DNA from: Pirellulaceae bacterium
GTDB taxonomy: Bacteria > Planctomycetota > Planctomycetia > Pirellulales > Pirellulaceae
Assembly (NCBI GenBank): GCA_019636375.1
Contig: JAHBXS010000003.1
Location: forward strand, 434,001-498,000
Direction of reading: 5' to 3'
Length of the DNA stretch: 64,000 nucleotides
In this document: piece by piece, positions 47,378 through 57,078 of the stretch
Numbering within the stretch: the first letter of the stretch is position 1
Layout: each line of letters starts with the position of its first letter
Translations under genes and position numbers: made by a program
The notes under the pieces: model-generated
Database searches by the model: none
Seen by the model: the letters and a program-made list of their open reading frames with translations, nothing else
What the model was told of the DNA's origin: nothing

Positions 47378-48796
47378 ATGAATCGCAAGAACCTATCTGG
47401 AAGAAGATTTTGCAACCGGCCAAAAGGCATGGTTTGGGCTTTGTGTTATTTGGCGATGCTTGGGCTATTCGCCAAAGGATGTTCGCCAGCTAACAAAAAT
47501 AGTGACGAAATCAAATCTGATTCAGACAAGCCGGTCAGAACCAAACCAATCGAGGGGGGAAAACCTCGCATGAGTGACCCGACGCTGGAGTCATCGCCCG
47601 CGACTTCAGACGGTGAAAACGATCAGGACTCTGTTGATTCATCGAGTGCGTCCGATGTTCCTGCTTTAAGTGAGAGGGTAGGCGAAACGCAACTTCGTCT
47701 CGATCCGCCACCGCCGATTCGCGACCATCGGTTGGAAAACGGCTGGCCGACGTTTCGAGGAAACCCTTTGGCTAACGGTGTTGCAACAAGTAGCCTTGTC
47801 GCCCCCACGGAACTTGAAATAATTTGGAGCCATCGCGTTCAGCGGGCCGAGTTTTCCTGCACTGCATGTTTGACCACAATTGATGAACGAGCAACGGTGG
47901 TGATTGGGGACCTGGACGGCTTGGTGCTTGCTCTCGATTTAGAGGACGGGCGCCCGTTATGGAGTTTTGAAATTAAATTCGGTTACGCATGTTCGGTTGC
48001 CTATCATGAAGGGCACTTTTTTGTGGGCAACCTGGATGGCAAATTCATCTGCTTGGACTCCAAAGGGAATTTGCAATGGGAATATCAAGCGGGGAGTCAG
48101 GTTGATGGCTCGGCGACCTTTTATGACGACCTCGTGCTGTTCACTTCTCAAGATTCCTACTTGTACGCCTTAAATCGGCACACCGGAGAGTTGGCATGGT
48201 CTGTCGCCGGTGGTGATCAATTGCGTTGTGCTCCGACCATTCATCAAAGCCAAGTGTTTTTGGCTGGATGCGATGCGATTTTGCATGGAATTCGACTGGA
48301 TGATCAAAGTTCATCAATGGAGATCGAGATCGAATCGCCGACCGGTAGTACTCCAGCCGTGATGGGCAACGTCCTCTATTTTGGGACGATGCAGGCGGGA
48401 TTTAAGGCTGTTGATGTAGGTACACAAGAGGTAATTTGGACCTTTGACAATGACCGCCAGTCACTTGAATTCGCTGGCAACGCCGCCGTAACTCCGGAAG
48501 TGATTGTTGTTGGAGAAAAGTCTCGACGGGTTTGGGGCTTGCACCCGGAAACAGGAGAAGTTGTGTGGCAGCAAACGGTTAGTTCTGCGGTTGAAACTTC
48601 TCCAGTGGTCGTCGGCAACGTTGTTTATGTCGCCTCCAAAGATGGGCGACTATGGGCGTTCGAACGACTGACAGGCGAGATCTTATGGCAACGCGAATTT
48701 CGCGGTCGTTTCAATAGCTCTCCCGCCGTCGGTTACGAGCGCCTCGTCATAGCCACTGACGACGGCAATATCTATTGTTTGGGGCCAGCCAATTAA
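47378..48796 (+). CDS. Exported PQQ-type beta-propeller protein
   Basis: About 472 residues. The N-terminus MVWALCYLAMLGLFAKGCSP is a hydrophobic leader with a possible but non-standard lipobox (AKGC). A low-complexity acidic/Ser-rich linker (about 30-110) leads to a PQQ-type propeller: WPTFRGNPLANGVA, then repeated blades ending LEDGRPLWSFE, GNLQWEYQAGSQVDGSATFYDDLVLFTSQDSYLYALNRHTGELAWS, and HPETGEVVWQQTVSSAVETSPVVV. The C-terminus ends in FNSSPAVGYERLVIATDDGNIYCLGPAN. PQQ enzyme residues are not seen, so it is likely a BamB-like scaffold. It starts 2 bases after the alcohol dehydrogenase stop and is probably in the same transcript. Confidence 0.85.
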   Translation: MNRKNLSGRRFCNRPKGMVWALCYLAMLGLFAKGCSPANKNSDEIKSDSDKPVRTKPIEGGKPRMSDPTLESSPATSDGENDQDSVDSSSASDVPALSERVGETQLRLDPPPPIRDHRLENGWPTFRGNPLANGVATSSLVAPTELEIIWSHRVQRAEFSCTACLTTIDERATVVIGDLDGLVLALDLEDGRPLWSFEIKFGYACSVAYHEGHFFVGNLDGKFICLDSKGNLQWEYQAGSQVDGSATFYDDLVLFTSQDSYLYALNRHTGELAWSVAGGDQLRCAPTIHQSQVFLAGCDAILHGIRLDDQSSSMEIEIESPTGSTPAVMGNVLYFGTMQAGFKAVDVGTQEVIWTFDNDRQSLEFAGNAAVTPEVIVVGEKSRRVWGLHPETGEVVWQQTVSSAVETSPVVVGNVVYVASKDGRLWAFERLTGEILWQREFRGRFNSSPAVGYERLVIATDDGNIYCLGPAN

Positions 48797-48898
48797 GTTT
48801 ACCTCTCGGGAGGAGGCTTGGGCGAACATTTAGTAACGGCGAGTTCATTCCGTGTTGACTTATTCTCGCGAACATTCAACCGGCGATTCAGAAGCCGC

Positions 48899-51166
48899 TC
48901 ACTGAATCTTTGCGATCAAAGATTCGGTGACGAACAGTTTTCTTTGACCGGGTTCAAGATCAATTCGAACGGATTGGTTCAGATGTTGCTGTAGGGTTTG
49001 AACGTTAAATGGATGGGTAACTAGAATCACACGCGGGTTGTTTTGCAAATATTCGCAAGTATCTTGGACCGCATGCAAGGGAAACCACACAATTTGTTTT
49101 TCAGGCATCGCCAATTCGCTGGCATGGGATCTTTCACCAAAATAGACGACTGGCAAATCCTTGCAATCCGCGTCGAGAATTTTGGCGGCAACAATTTCAT
49201 TGAGTGAACGATCTCGAGCTATTTCAGGGACCAAATGACACATTCCCGAAGCGATAAAAGCAGTCGCGGCCAAAATCGCACCCTTCCAGGCCATGCGAGG
49301 AGTTAGTCGTGGTGCAGAGAGAATGGTAAGAAGCCCCAACGAAAGCAAGAACAATACGATCGACCAACCCGCATTGGTCCAAGGTTCCTGCTCGCGTAAG
49401 CTGTCAATAGTCAACGCTATGGCTGCGATGAATGAAACAGCCACGACCCATACAGTCAAATATCTGGGTGACCCAAAGTTGCAGTTGCTTTTCGTGGGAT
49501 GATGATCAGCATTCGTTGCATGTGCCACAATTCTGCCAAGCACGAGGGCAAAGAAAGGGAACGACGGCAGAATGTAAGTTGGGAGTTTTGACTGAGAAAG
49601 GGAAAAGAACGTGATGATCCAGATCGCGCCCAAAAACAAAGCCCCATCAACGGAATTCAGGGAACACGCTCGGCTTCGGCGTCCAAATACCCAACACGCG
49701 AACATCGGCATCAAGAGACTGGCCGGAAAGGTCGCTAAGGGAAATACCCAAGCATAAAACCAGATCGGCTGGCTGTGATTGAAGCCCGCCGCGAATCTTT
49801 GCACATGATGCTTCAGGAAGAAATATTCGAAAAATTCGGGGTGTTGAACCATGGTCACGAGATACCAAGGCCCTGCGACGAGTGCTGCGATGATCCCTTG
49901 CCAAATCCAAAACTGCGGCTTGCGAATCAAAATCTCACCCGCCAACCAACCGTGAATAAGCAATGGCGGAATTACGAGCACTAAGATCACTGGTCCCTTT
50001 GCAAGCAATCCCAAACCTAGGGCCACGCCAGCCAAAATCTGAGACCCTTTCTGCAACTTGGCTGGACGTGTTGCCAATAAAACAGCTAAGTATGCCATCG
50101 TCACAAACAGGGTCAACAGAATATCCATCGTCACAAACCTGGCCATCAAGGGGAACCCGATAGATACTCCCAATAAGGCCGTACCGAACCAAGCTGACAA
50201 ACGACCGACGAGAGCTCCACCCATCCACCAAATCGTGATCATGGTCAGCATACCGCAGACGGCCACCGGTATCCGGGTGGACCATTCACTAACACCCAAG
50301 ACGAGATAGCTGCCTGCCGTCATCCAAGCCAGGAGTGGCGGTTTGTCCCAATATGGCTCGCCATCCAAACTCAGGGTCATCCAATTTCCTGTCTCCAGGA
50401 TGTTTAAGGCAAGCTCGGCGTTTCTCGTCTCGTCCGGCTCAAAAAGTGGATAGTCTAAGTTCGTGAAGAAAATCATGCTGAAGATGGCAAACAACAATAA
50501 AGTCGCCCACCACCTCGGACCAATTTGTTCTTCGCTCGCGGTCCTCCTTTTGTTTGCTTCAGGAAACGCAATTTCGCGCCACCAAAACTTTAAGCTTTGC
50601 GCAAGCTCTCCGAACAAACTTCTTAGCGAAATCGGTTCCGAAGTTGAAGCAATCTTGGGCATTCTTGTTTCGATGGCGTTAAAGCCGAGACTTCTGGAAC
50701 AACTAATCAGCTGAGCAGAAGTCTTAGGTTCCATTGACTCGGCGACAAGTCGAGCGCAAATAGCGGCTGGAACTCGGACTGTTCCTGAAAATGATTCGAC
50801 TTTTCCAGTGCCGAGTATGATCCTCTCGACGAACCAAACCATGCTAGAGATGGCTCCTGTGATTCCTCCGCTTGCGCGAGCAGGAATATAGGAAACCGAT
50901 AGTACTTCAGTATCCCGGCTTTCGAATGCCTTTGAGACAACAGGGTGCTCATTTGTTTGATCAACTAGGTGTACAGCAATTCCCTCACTTGCCGCCTGCC
51001 GTAGAATCGCACCCAAACTCTGCGGTTGCAAGTCCTGGTCACCCGAACGTATCCATTGACTGCACGACGATCCTGCACGTTGCTGCCCCGCAGCTTTGAA
51101 CCAAATCGAATCGACCTGCTCAGATTCGCGCGGCTCCGCGTTGCTGAAATTGATTTTTTGATTCAT
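48899..51166 (-). CDS. GT39-family glycosyltransferase with N-terminal GT2-like remnant
   Basis: About 755 residues. From residue 218 onward it is a GT39/PMT membrane enzyme: the acidic pair in FEPDETRNAELALNI near 243-255, the WDKPPLLAWM loop, and eight to ten hydrophobic segments, with a soluble C-terminal part. Residues 40-170 resemble the second half of a GT2 polyprenyl-phosphate sugar synthase: GDQDLQPQSLGAIL, VSYIPARASGGITG, GTVRVP and SLGFNAIETRMP follow the GT2 order, but the N-terminal nucleotide-sugar half is missing. This looks like a truncated or decayed fusion. ATG 51166 follows an in-frame GTG; the GTG is immediately preceded by an in-frame TAA, so the frame is closed upstream. 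Both start choices have weak ribosome sites. Confidence 0.82.
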   Translation of the reverse strand: MNQKINFSNAEPRESEQVDSIWFKAAGQQRAGSSCSQWIRSGDQDLQPQSLGAILRQAASEGIAVHLVDQTNEHPVVSKAFESRDTEVLSVSYIPARASGGITGAISSMVWFVERIILGTGKVESFSGTVRVPAAICARLVAESMEPKTSAQLISCSRSLGFNAIETRMPKIASTSEPISLRSLFGELAQSLKFWWREIAFPEANKRRTASEEQIGPRWWATLLLFAIFSMIFFTNLDYPLFEPDETRNAELALNILETGNWMTLSLDGEPYWDKPPLLAWMTAGSYLVLGVSEWSTRIPVAVCGMLTMITIWWMGGALVGRLSAWFGTALLGVSIGFPLMARFVTMDILLTLFVTMAYLAVLLATRPAKLQKGSQILAGVALGLGLLAKGPVILVLVIPPLLIHGWLAGEILIRKPQFWIWQGIIAALVAGPWYLVTMVQHPEFFEYFFLKHHVQRFAAGFNHSQPIWFYAWVFPLATFPASLLMPMFACWVFGRRSRACSLNSVDGALFLGAIWIITFFSLSQSKLPTYILPSFPFFALVLGRIVAHATNADHHPTKSNCNFGSPRYLTVWVVAVSFIAAIALTIDSLREQEPWTNAGWSIVLFLLSLGLLTILSAPRLTPRMAWKGAILAATAFIASGMCHLVPEIARDRSLNEIVAAKILDADCKDLPVVYFGERSHASELAMPEKQIVWFPLHAVQDTCEYLQNNPRVILVTHPFNVQTLQQHLNQSVRIDLEPGQRKLFVTESLIAKIQ

Positions 51167-51169
51167 CAC

Positions 51170-51584
51170 TTACCAAAAGTGAGACGGGGCGCCAGAACCG
51201 TGTCATTATGATTAAACTTGGTCAATTCGTGGAAGCTATCAACAAAACAATTTCAGGTCAATAGATTTTAAGATCCTGCCAAACCATAAAAGACTCACTT
51301 GCAGGGCCATTGTTGTATCCGCTGCGACTCGAATTCGATTGCATTAGCTTAAGCAAGCAAGGTCTTTCTAGGGTGTATGGAAATTGCATGAGGATTCGCC
51401 TAAAAGGCTCAACCCAATAGACGGGTATTTCCTTTGCACGTGATATTTTGGATTCAACACCATTCTCATTCTGCGACCCCTATTTTAAGAACCGAAAATA
51501 GGTTCACAAAACAAACAACGCCCGGCACTGCTGCCGAGCGTTGAGTGAAGAAGTTGAAACCTGCGATTGAGGATTCAATGGTTT
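51170..51584. other. Intergenic stretch upstream of the GT39 gene
   Basis: 415 bases between the DUF11 gene end and the GT39 gene start, both on the minus strand. It contains the DUF11 terminator (51517-51542) and otherwise no supported gene. In another frame upstream of the GT39 start the minus strand reads RPVSLLVSDESKN (near 51165-51206), faintly like a GT2 beginning. Confidence 0.4.
51517..51542 (-). terminator. Intrinsic terminator of the DUF11 gene
   Basis: An 11-bp stem with one mismatch (AACGCTCGGCA / TGCCGGGCGTT on the minus strand) is followed by GTTTGTTTTG. It stands 43 bases after the stop of the DUF11-repeat gene. Confidence 0.82.
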
Positions 51585-53675
51585 TTATCGTTTGAACTCG
51601 TTTCCGCCTTCGCGGCGGGCTGAGGGAGTTCCAATGTCGTTACCGTAGAACTTGGTTGTCCCTTCTTTGACCTCGTGGACTTCACCGTCTTCGGTGGTGA
51701 GCTGAGCACGGAAGCGGTGGACGCCAGCGGTCAACGCTTGGGCGGTGACGACGACGGAAACCTCTTGGCCCGGCTCGATGACGGAAATAGGTGTGAAGAC
51801 GACTTGGCCAGGAACCACTTGATGATTTAAACCATTGGCTGTGGTTGGTTCGACACCTTCGGAATATTGCATTACCAGATGCAAGTCGCTGGCGGCTCGC
51901 GAGCCACGGTTCTTGATGCGGATCGTGTAGTCCAACTTTTGTCCGGTGGGGAGTGGTCCTTGAGGATCATCAACTGCCAGAATCAAGTCGGCGACGGTTT
52001 CAACAACGGTAACACAGCGATCAACCGCAGCGATGTCACTCGAACCGCGTGCTCCGAGGTCGAGCCGAACTTCGCCTTCCGTGTTCAATTTGCAAGTCAC
52101 GCGATAAGTGCGTTTGACGCCTACATCAAGGGTACCGATGTGCCATCGCATGGCGTTGTCAATCATTTCGGCTCCGTCGATGCCGTCGATGTACTGCACG
52201 CCTGGAGGCAGAGCCAACGCTGCCGAAACATCTCGTGCAATCGCGTCACCATTGTTGGTGATGGAAATTTCATACTGTCCGACCGAGCCTGCGTACTTCA
52301 GGTTTGGACCAGCAATGCTTAAGGCCAAGCCTGGACGGCGAACGACGATGGACTGATTGGCCTTGGTTTGCAAATCGCCCAATCCCATTGCGATGGTGGT
52401 CAAATCGAGTTGACCGGCAGCGCGGGCGAGTAGTTCGACTTGGAACGAACGCTCTTGTCCAGGAGGAATTTCGCCGATGTTGGCACGTTCGCCACCCAGA
52501 GCCTCTGGGAGCATGACCGTGACGTTTTCAGCAGTTCCAGTACCTGGGTTGCGGACGGAGACTTGATACATGGCAGTTTCGCCGTAGAGAACTTCAGCCG
52601 GTCCGCCTATCGTCATTTCCAGACGAGGCTCGGTGACCAACACGCGAGCCGAAGCGGTTCGCGGTTGCATGGACCATTCGACTTGGACGTCGAAGTTTTC
52701 AGCTCGCGAAGGCGTGGCGTCGAGTACCATTGTTTGCGAAGTCCCACCGACGAGGCGATCGATTTTCCATTGGACTCTTGCAGCACGTTGTTCTGTGCCG
52801 ATTTCCCGGCGGCCAATTGACGTGTTGACGTTTTCAATTTTAACCCATTGCGGAATGTTGACGTTGACGAGCAAGTTGTCAGCATCGCGACTGGAAGTAT
52901 TGCGGATCACGACTTGATATTGAGCTCGTTTGTGGATGCCTACACTTTGAGGGCCAAACGACTCAATTTCAATCGCAGGACTCTCCATGTTCAGCATTCG
53001 CGAATCGCGATTGGGGTTTGAACGGCCCATACCGGCTTCGAAACTTATTAGTTTAGCCGCATCGGGAATTTGAACTTGAGTTTCGATTTTTTGCTCGCCT
53101 GCTGCCATCGACGTGGGGGGAGTGGACTCCATGACTCCAGAACCTGGAAGGACGTCTGACTCCTGTGGACGAATTGCCGGACGGTTCGCTGCGGCGTGGC
53201 GGCTAGAGCCTTGATCGGCTTGACCGCCGCTCATGATTTCTTGCGATTGAATTTTCGGCGGCTGTTGCATTCCGTTGGGAAGCTTTTGGCCGGATTGAGA
53301 CGATCGGCTAATGGCATTGGGGTCTGAATTATCCAGCATATTGCGTTTGGCAATTTCAACTGCCTGAGGCGGCGGAAGGAGTTGTTTCGAGCCTCCCATC
53401 GCGCTTGGCGGTTGCGTCGTTTCGGCATCTTGCATGAAGGAGACGGGCTTTACTCCGAAATCCTTGATGGGAGCGTTGGTTTCCTCGTCACTAAAGCGAA
53501 ACTCGACGCCTCCTTGACCGCTTGTTTGTCGAGGCGGACTTGGAATGTGTACATTGGGGGGGACGGGGTTGGCCTTTCGGGCTGGCGCTGTCGTTTGGCC
53601 AGATAAACCGTTTGTCCAAACCAGGGAGGCAATGAGCCCCAAGGTAACGAAAAGGGATTGTTTATTAGCTAGCAT
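51585..53675 (-). CDS. Exported DUF11-repeat protein
   Basis: A 696-residue protein. The signal peptide is LFVTLGLIASLVWTNGLSGQ. A long disordered Gln/Pro/Ser-rich region (about residues 28-220) is followed by four or five DUF11/CARDB-type beta-sandwich repeats from about 225 to 660: AQYQVVIRNTSSRDADNLLVNVNIPQWV, ETAMYQVSVRNPGTGTAENVTVMLPEAL, SVGQYEISITNNGDAIARDVSAALALPPGV and KLDYTIRIKNRGSRAASDLHLVMQYSEGV. Such repeats serve as extracellular spacers or adhesion modules. GAGGAG precedes the ATG at a good distance. A terminator follows the gene. It is divergent from the SPOR-like gene. Confidence 0.87.
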   Translation of the reverse strand: MLANKQSLFVTLGLIASLVWTNGLSGQTTAPARKANPVPPNVHIPSPPRQTSGQGGVEFRFSDEETNAPIKDFGVKPVSFMQDAETTQPPSAMGGSKQLLPPPQAVEIAKRNMLDNSDPNAISRSSQSGQKLPNGMQQPPKIQSQEIMSGGQADQGSSRHAAANRPAIRPQESDVLPGSGVMESTPPTSMAAGEQKIETQVQIPDAAKLISFEAGMGRSNPNRDSRMLNMESPAIEIESFGPQSVGIHKRAQYQVVIRNTSSRDADNLLVNVNIPQWVKIENVNTSIGRREIGTEQRAARVQWKIDRLVGGTSQTMVLDATPSRAENFDVQVEWSMQPRTASARVLVTEPRLEMTIGGPAEVLYGETAMYQVSVRNPGTGTAENVTVMLPEALGGERANIGEIPPGQERSFQVELLARAAGQLDLTTIAMGLGDLQTKANQSIVVRRPGLALSIAGPNLKYAGSVGQYEISITNNGDAIARDVSAALALPPGVQYIDGIDGAEMIDNAMRWHIGTLDVGVKRTYRVTCKLNTEGEVRLDLGARGSSDIAAVDRCVTVVETVADLILAVDDPQGPLPTGQKLDYTIRIKNRGSRAASDLHLVMQYSEGVEPTTANGLNHQVVPGQVVFTPISVIEPGQEVSVVVTAQALTAGVHRFRAQLTTEDGEVHEVKEGTTKFYGNDIGTPSARREGGNEFKR

Positions 53676-54002
53676 TTTTGCTCCTCATAAATTGAGACAA
53701 CTTCTTCCCCGTCGGTATCGACTTTGAGGGTTAGGCAGGTTTAGCCGAACTTGAGGAATATTCGGATTTTATTAGCAAGAATCCTGGAACAATTCAAACC
53801 ATCCTCCTTCCGCCATTTTTTTGCATTTGCTGGCTGTGAAATGCATGCAGTGCAAGCGGCGGTGATCAGGGCCTTTTACTGGTTTGCGTCTTGGTATTTT
53901 TAGAATTTGGTCTGGTCTTAGAAAAATCCGTTTGCTACTTTCCCGCCACTTCAAGTTTAAATGTATCCAGAATTTTGATTGTTCTTGGTGGCAAGAAAGA
54001 GC
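53676..54002. promoter_or_regulatory. Divergent promoter region
   Basis: 327 bases between the DUF11 gene (minus) and the SPOR-like gene (plus). AT-rich blocks lie near 53750-53780 and 53920-53960, where promoters for both sides could lie, but I see no unambiguous -35/-10 pair. Confidence 0.35.
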
Positions 54003-55235
54003 ATGATGACAACTCAACAGACAAGAATCGTGTTGGCGACATTGGTGGCGATTTTGGCTTTTACTTCGATCGATGCCGCTGTAACTCAGGCACAGGGAAT
54101 TAAATTGCCTTTCGGCAAACGAGGAGCCGCCGGAACAGGCAACCGCTCCGATGTCGGCAATGAGCTTACCGAAACGTCAGGGCCCTGGTTGATCATGTGC
54201 TCGTCATTTTTGGGGGATAACGCCGAAGACGAGGCCCGTCAATTATGTGAGGCGCTTCATCGCGAATTAAAACTGCCAACTTACTACTACCGAAAAAACT
54301 TTGATTTTTCGAATTCCTATGAGGGTTTGTATTACAGCTCAAATCCAGAAAATACCGAACGCGATGCAAACGGAAACTTGATTGCCAAACCCAAGAAGAC
54401 CTATACGGCACGTAAAGAGACGTTTAACGAAATCGCCGTTTTGGTTGGTGATTTCCCAACCTACGATGACGCTAAATGTCAAAAGACGCTGGAAACCATC
54501 AAGCACATGCAATTGGATACGATAGATCCTTACTCAATGTCGCGTCCGCTTCAGGGATACCGCCGATTATCGCAAATTGTTTCTGAGAACGACAACAAAA
54601 AGAAAAAAGGCCCTTTGGGTTCTGCGTTTGTAATCGCCAATCCGCTGGCACCCGACGAAGTGATTAATCCCAATGTCGTCGACAACACGATCCTAAATTT
54701 AAACAAAGGAATTCCGTATAGTTTGATGGACTGCCCCGGTCAATACAGTGTTCGGGTCGCCTCGTTCAAAGGTTCCTCGACATTTAATTTGTCAGAAATC
54801 GAGGAAAGCGAGAAGAAGATGAATATGCTTCAACGTTTGGGGAAACCAATCAATGAGAGTAAGCTCGCCAAGGCAGGCGAGAATGCTCATTTACTTTGTA
54901 CCGAGTTGCGAAAATTGGGGATTGAAGCTTACGAGTTCCATGACCGTATGGAAAGTTATGTTTGTGTGGGTTCGTTTGATTGGGTTGCCCGCGACGACGC
55001 TTTTGGCAACAAGGATTTCAACCCCGAAGTCGAGAAAACGATCTTGCTGTTCAAAGGTTCATTGGAACAGCTTCCAAATCAAACCTCCCAAGCTTTCGTC
55101 TCGAAAACGTTGCCGAGTCTCGCCAAGCAAGGGATCGGTTTCGATGTCCAACCGGTCCCAGTTCTCGTCCCTCGGGCGAATCCCAGCGACAGTCAACGCT
55201 CGGCGAAATTGCCTTGGAATACCCGCAATCGGTAG
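54003..55235 (+). CDS. Exported protein with two SPOR-like regions
   Basis: About 410 residues. The N-terminus TRIVLATLVAILAFTSIDAAVTQAQG is a signal peptide with an AQA site. Two regions each have the alpha/beta order of SPOR-type peptidoglycan-binding domains: PWLIMCSSFLGDNAEDEARQLCEALHRELKLPTYYY (about 60-100) and YSVRVASFKG...AHLLCTELRKLGIEAYEFHDRMESYVCVGSFD (about 245-335). SPOR domains bind denuded peptidoglycan glycans at division sites. The match is by eye and the family name is not certain. ATG 54003 or 54006 follows an AAGAAAGAG site. Nothing indicates an operon with the following hpt gene. Confidence 0.68.
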   Translation: MMTTQQTRIVLATLVAILAFTSIDAAVTQAQGIKLPFGKRGAAGTGNRSDVGNELTETSGPWLIMCSSFLGDNAEDEARQLCEALHRELKLPTYYYRKNFDFSNSYEGLYYSSNPENTERDANGNLIAKPKKTYTARKETFNEIAVLVGDFPTYDDAKCQKTLETIKHMQLDTIDPYSMSRPLQGYRRLSQIVSENDNKKKKGPLGSAFVIANPLAPDEVINPNVVDNTILNLNKGIPYSLMDCPGQYSVRVASFKGSSTFNLSEIEESEKKMNMLQRLGKPINESKLAKAGENAHLLCTELRKLGIEAYEFHDRMESYVCVGSFDWVARDDAFGNKDFNPEVEKTILLFKGSLEQLPNQTSQAFVSKTLPSLAKQGIGFDVQPVPVLVPRANPSDSQRSAKLPWNTRNR

Positions 55236-55369
55236 TTCAAAATAACGAAGCTTTCAGCAGATTTTGCTGCGCCTTTTGGTGGGCGAAATGGTTTGAGTTC
55301 CTTCCTTTTGTCGTCAACCCTTATTAGAATTGAGGCTTTCTGAATCGTAAGTCATCAACGGGAACGGCT

Positions 55370-55903
55370 GTGAAGGTATTGCTCGATCAACAACAATTGG
55401 AAGCGGGTGTTGAACGCATGGCTCGAGATATCGAGTCACTCTACGGGGGAAAACCCTTGACCATCATCGGAATCATGACGGGTAGCGTCGTCTTGTTGGC
55501 CGACCTGATACGCAAACTAGAAATGCCGTTGCGAGTTGGAGTGATTCAAACCTCTAGCTATCGCGGGACATCGCGTGGCTCATTGACGATCAATTCCGAA
55601 TTGATGTTGGACATCACGGATCGCGACGTTTTATTGATTGACGACATCTTTGATACGGGCCACACACTTAAAGAAGTCATTCAACTGATGAATTCACTTG
55701 GACCGTCAAGTTTAAGATCGGCCGTTCTCCTCAAGAAGAGTGGTCGGCAAGAGGTTCAATTGATTCCTGATTTCGTGGCATTTGACATACCAGATGAATT
55801 CGTCGTCGGTTATGGACTGGACTTCAACGACGAGTATCGTAACCTGCCCTATCTCGCATGCTTGGAGCCTTCAGACTTAGTGACTTCTCCGACGACCGTA
55901 TGA
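55370..55903 (+). CDS. hpt: Hypoxanthine phosphoribosyltransferase
   Basis: A 177-residue enzyme that makes IMP/GMP from the free base and PRPP in purine salvage. The PRPP-binding motif VLLIDDIFDTGHTL (about residues 86-99) is intact; MTGSVVLLADLIRKL, SSYRGTSRGSLTI and the PDFVAFDIPDEFVVGYGLDFNDEYRNLPYL end of the family are in order. The start is GTG with a weak GGGAAC site. The stop overlaps the ATG of the next gene (ATGA), so it is translationally coupled to the glycosyltransferase. Length is typical. Confidence 0.96.
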   Translation: MKVLLDQQQLEAGVERMARDIESLYGGKPLTIIGIMTGSVVLLADLIRKLEMPLRVGVIQTSSYRGTSRGSLTINSELMLDITDRDVLLIDDIFDTGHTLKEVIQLMNSLGPSSLRSAVLLKKSGRQEVQLIPDFVAFDIPDEFVVGYGLDFNDEYRNLPYLACLEPSDLVTSPTTV

Positions 55904-57078
55904 CTCCTGGACGACTAACGATCGTAACTCGAAATTTCTGGCCGATGATCGAGCCAGCCGGGGTTCGATTGGCGGGATTGGCCGGGGCGTTACGTCGAAC
56001 AGGCGTGCAAGTTCAAATCTTGACGAGCCAATGGGATCGCGAGTGGTCTCGCCAGTTCACCTTTCGAGAAGTTCCTGTGACTCGTGTACCACGTCCTGCC
56101 CAAGGGTCATGGCGTATTTCTAGTTATCGCCGTCTGCTTGAGCGGGAAATCCTAAAATCTGCTCCCAACTGGGAAGCGATCGTCGTATCCGGAGGTCGAG
56201 ACGAAATTGAAGCAGCTCTGTCTGCCAGGTCTAAAGGAGGGCCTCTACAAGTTCTGATTCGTGCCGACGAATTATTGCAACAAGAAGTTTCTAAGAGTAA
56301 AGCAGCAGCTACTAAAATTTCTCGCTTGTTGTCCCAAGCCGATTTGTTGATCTTTTCACAATCGCATTTGAAGACGTACTTTGATGCCTATTATTCGGGG
56401 CCTAGTGCCGTGATTGTCGATGGCCTCGAAATCGATGCAACAGCCCCCCCAAGTCGGCCTGTGAAATTGGCCTTGCGAGAGGCGATTGGTGACTTGCACC
56501 CTTTGTTGTCGGTTCATGCTGGCAATTCGCTGGGAGTGACGATAGGTAGTTTTACAGAACCTTTTGCCGTCGAAACGATGTTGGGCGCGTGGCAACGCTT
56601 GGCACAACGCCCCAACGTCCCTCGCTTGTGGATGGTTGGGGACGGAGAAGGCGTCTTGAAAGTCTGGCAACAGATCAATCACGTCGGTCTTTCGGGAGCG
56701 ATTTCATTGCCGGGCAATTTTGATCATCTCGAAGACCCCTTGTGCGCTGCCGATTTTTATCTGCACCCTTGGCGGCAAAATGTTGGTACTTGGGGGATTG
56801 CTGAGGCGATGCTGTGTGGAGTGCCGGTGGTCTTTGCTCGCGAAGCAGAGCCGGTGGAGGGACTCGTTGATGGAGAGACCGGACTCGCCTACACTTCAGA
56901 CTCCGCACGTGATCTTGCAGAAAAAATTAGCCTTATTCTCGAAGACGCCCCCTTTCGTACAAGACTGGTAAAATCGGCTCAAGACTTTGCCAGACAGAAA
57001 TACTCGATGGAGCAATCAGTTGAAAATTGGCTTAAGCAATTGCACGAGGTTGGCGCGTTGCCTGGAGTTTCGCCTTGA
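55900..57078 (+). CDS. Glycosyltransferase family 4-type protein
   Basis: About 392 residues with a GT-B fold. The N-terminal RLTIVTRNFWPMIEPAGVRLAGLAGALRRTGVQVQILTSQWD is a typical GT4 opening. In the C-terminal half, PRLWMVGDGEGVLKVWQQINHVGLSGAISLPGNFDHLEDPLCAADFYLHPW and GIAEAMLCGVPVVFAREAEPVEGLVDGETGLAY match the GT4 acceptor-donor region with the E-x7-E-like part. It probably adds a sugar to a surface glycan or lipid. ATG 55900 overlaps the hpt stop. The next gene begins at its own stop (TTGA). Confidence 0.86.
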   Translation: MTPGRLTIVTRNFWPMIEPAGVRLAGLAGALRRTGVQVQILTSQWDREWSRQFTFREVPVTRVPRPAQGSWRISSYRRLLEREILKSAPNWEAIVVSGGRDEIEAALSARSKGGPLQVLIRADELLQQEVSKSKAAATKISRLLSQADLLIFSQSHLKTYFDAYYSGPSAVIVDGLEIDATAPPSRPVKLALREAIGDLHPLLSVHAGNSLGVTIGSFTEPFAVETMLGAWQRLAQRPNVPRLWMVGDGEGVLKVWQQINHVGLSGAISLPGNFDHLEDPLCAADFYLHPWRQNVGTWGIAEAMLCGVPVVFAREAEPVEGLVDGETGLAYTSDSARDLAEKISLILEDAPFRTRLVKSAQDFARQKYSMEQSVENWLKQLHEVGALPGVSP

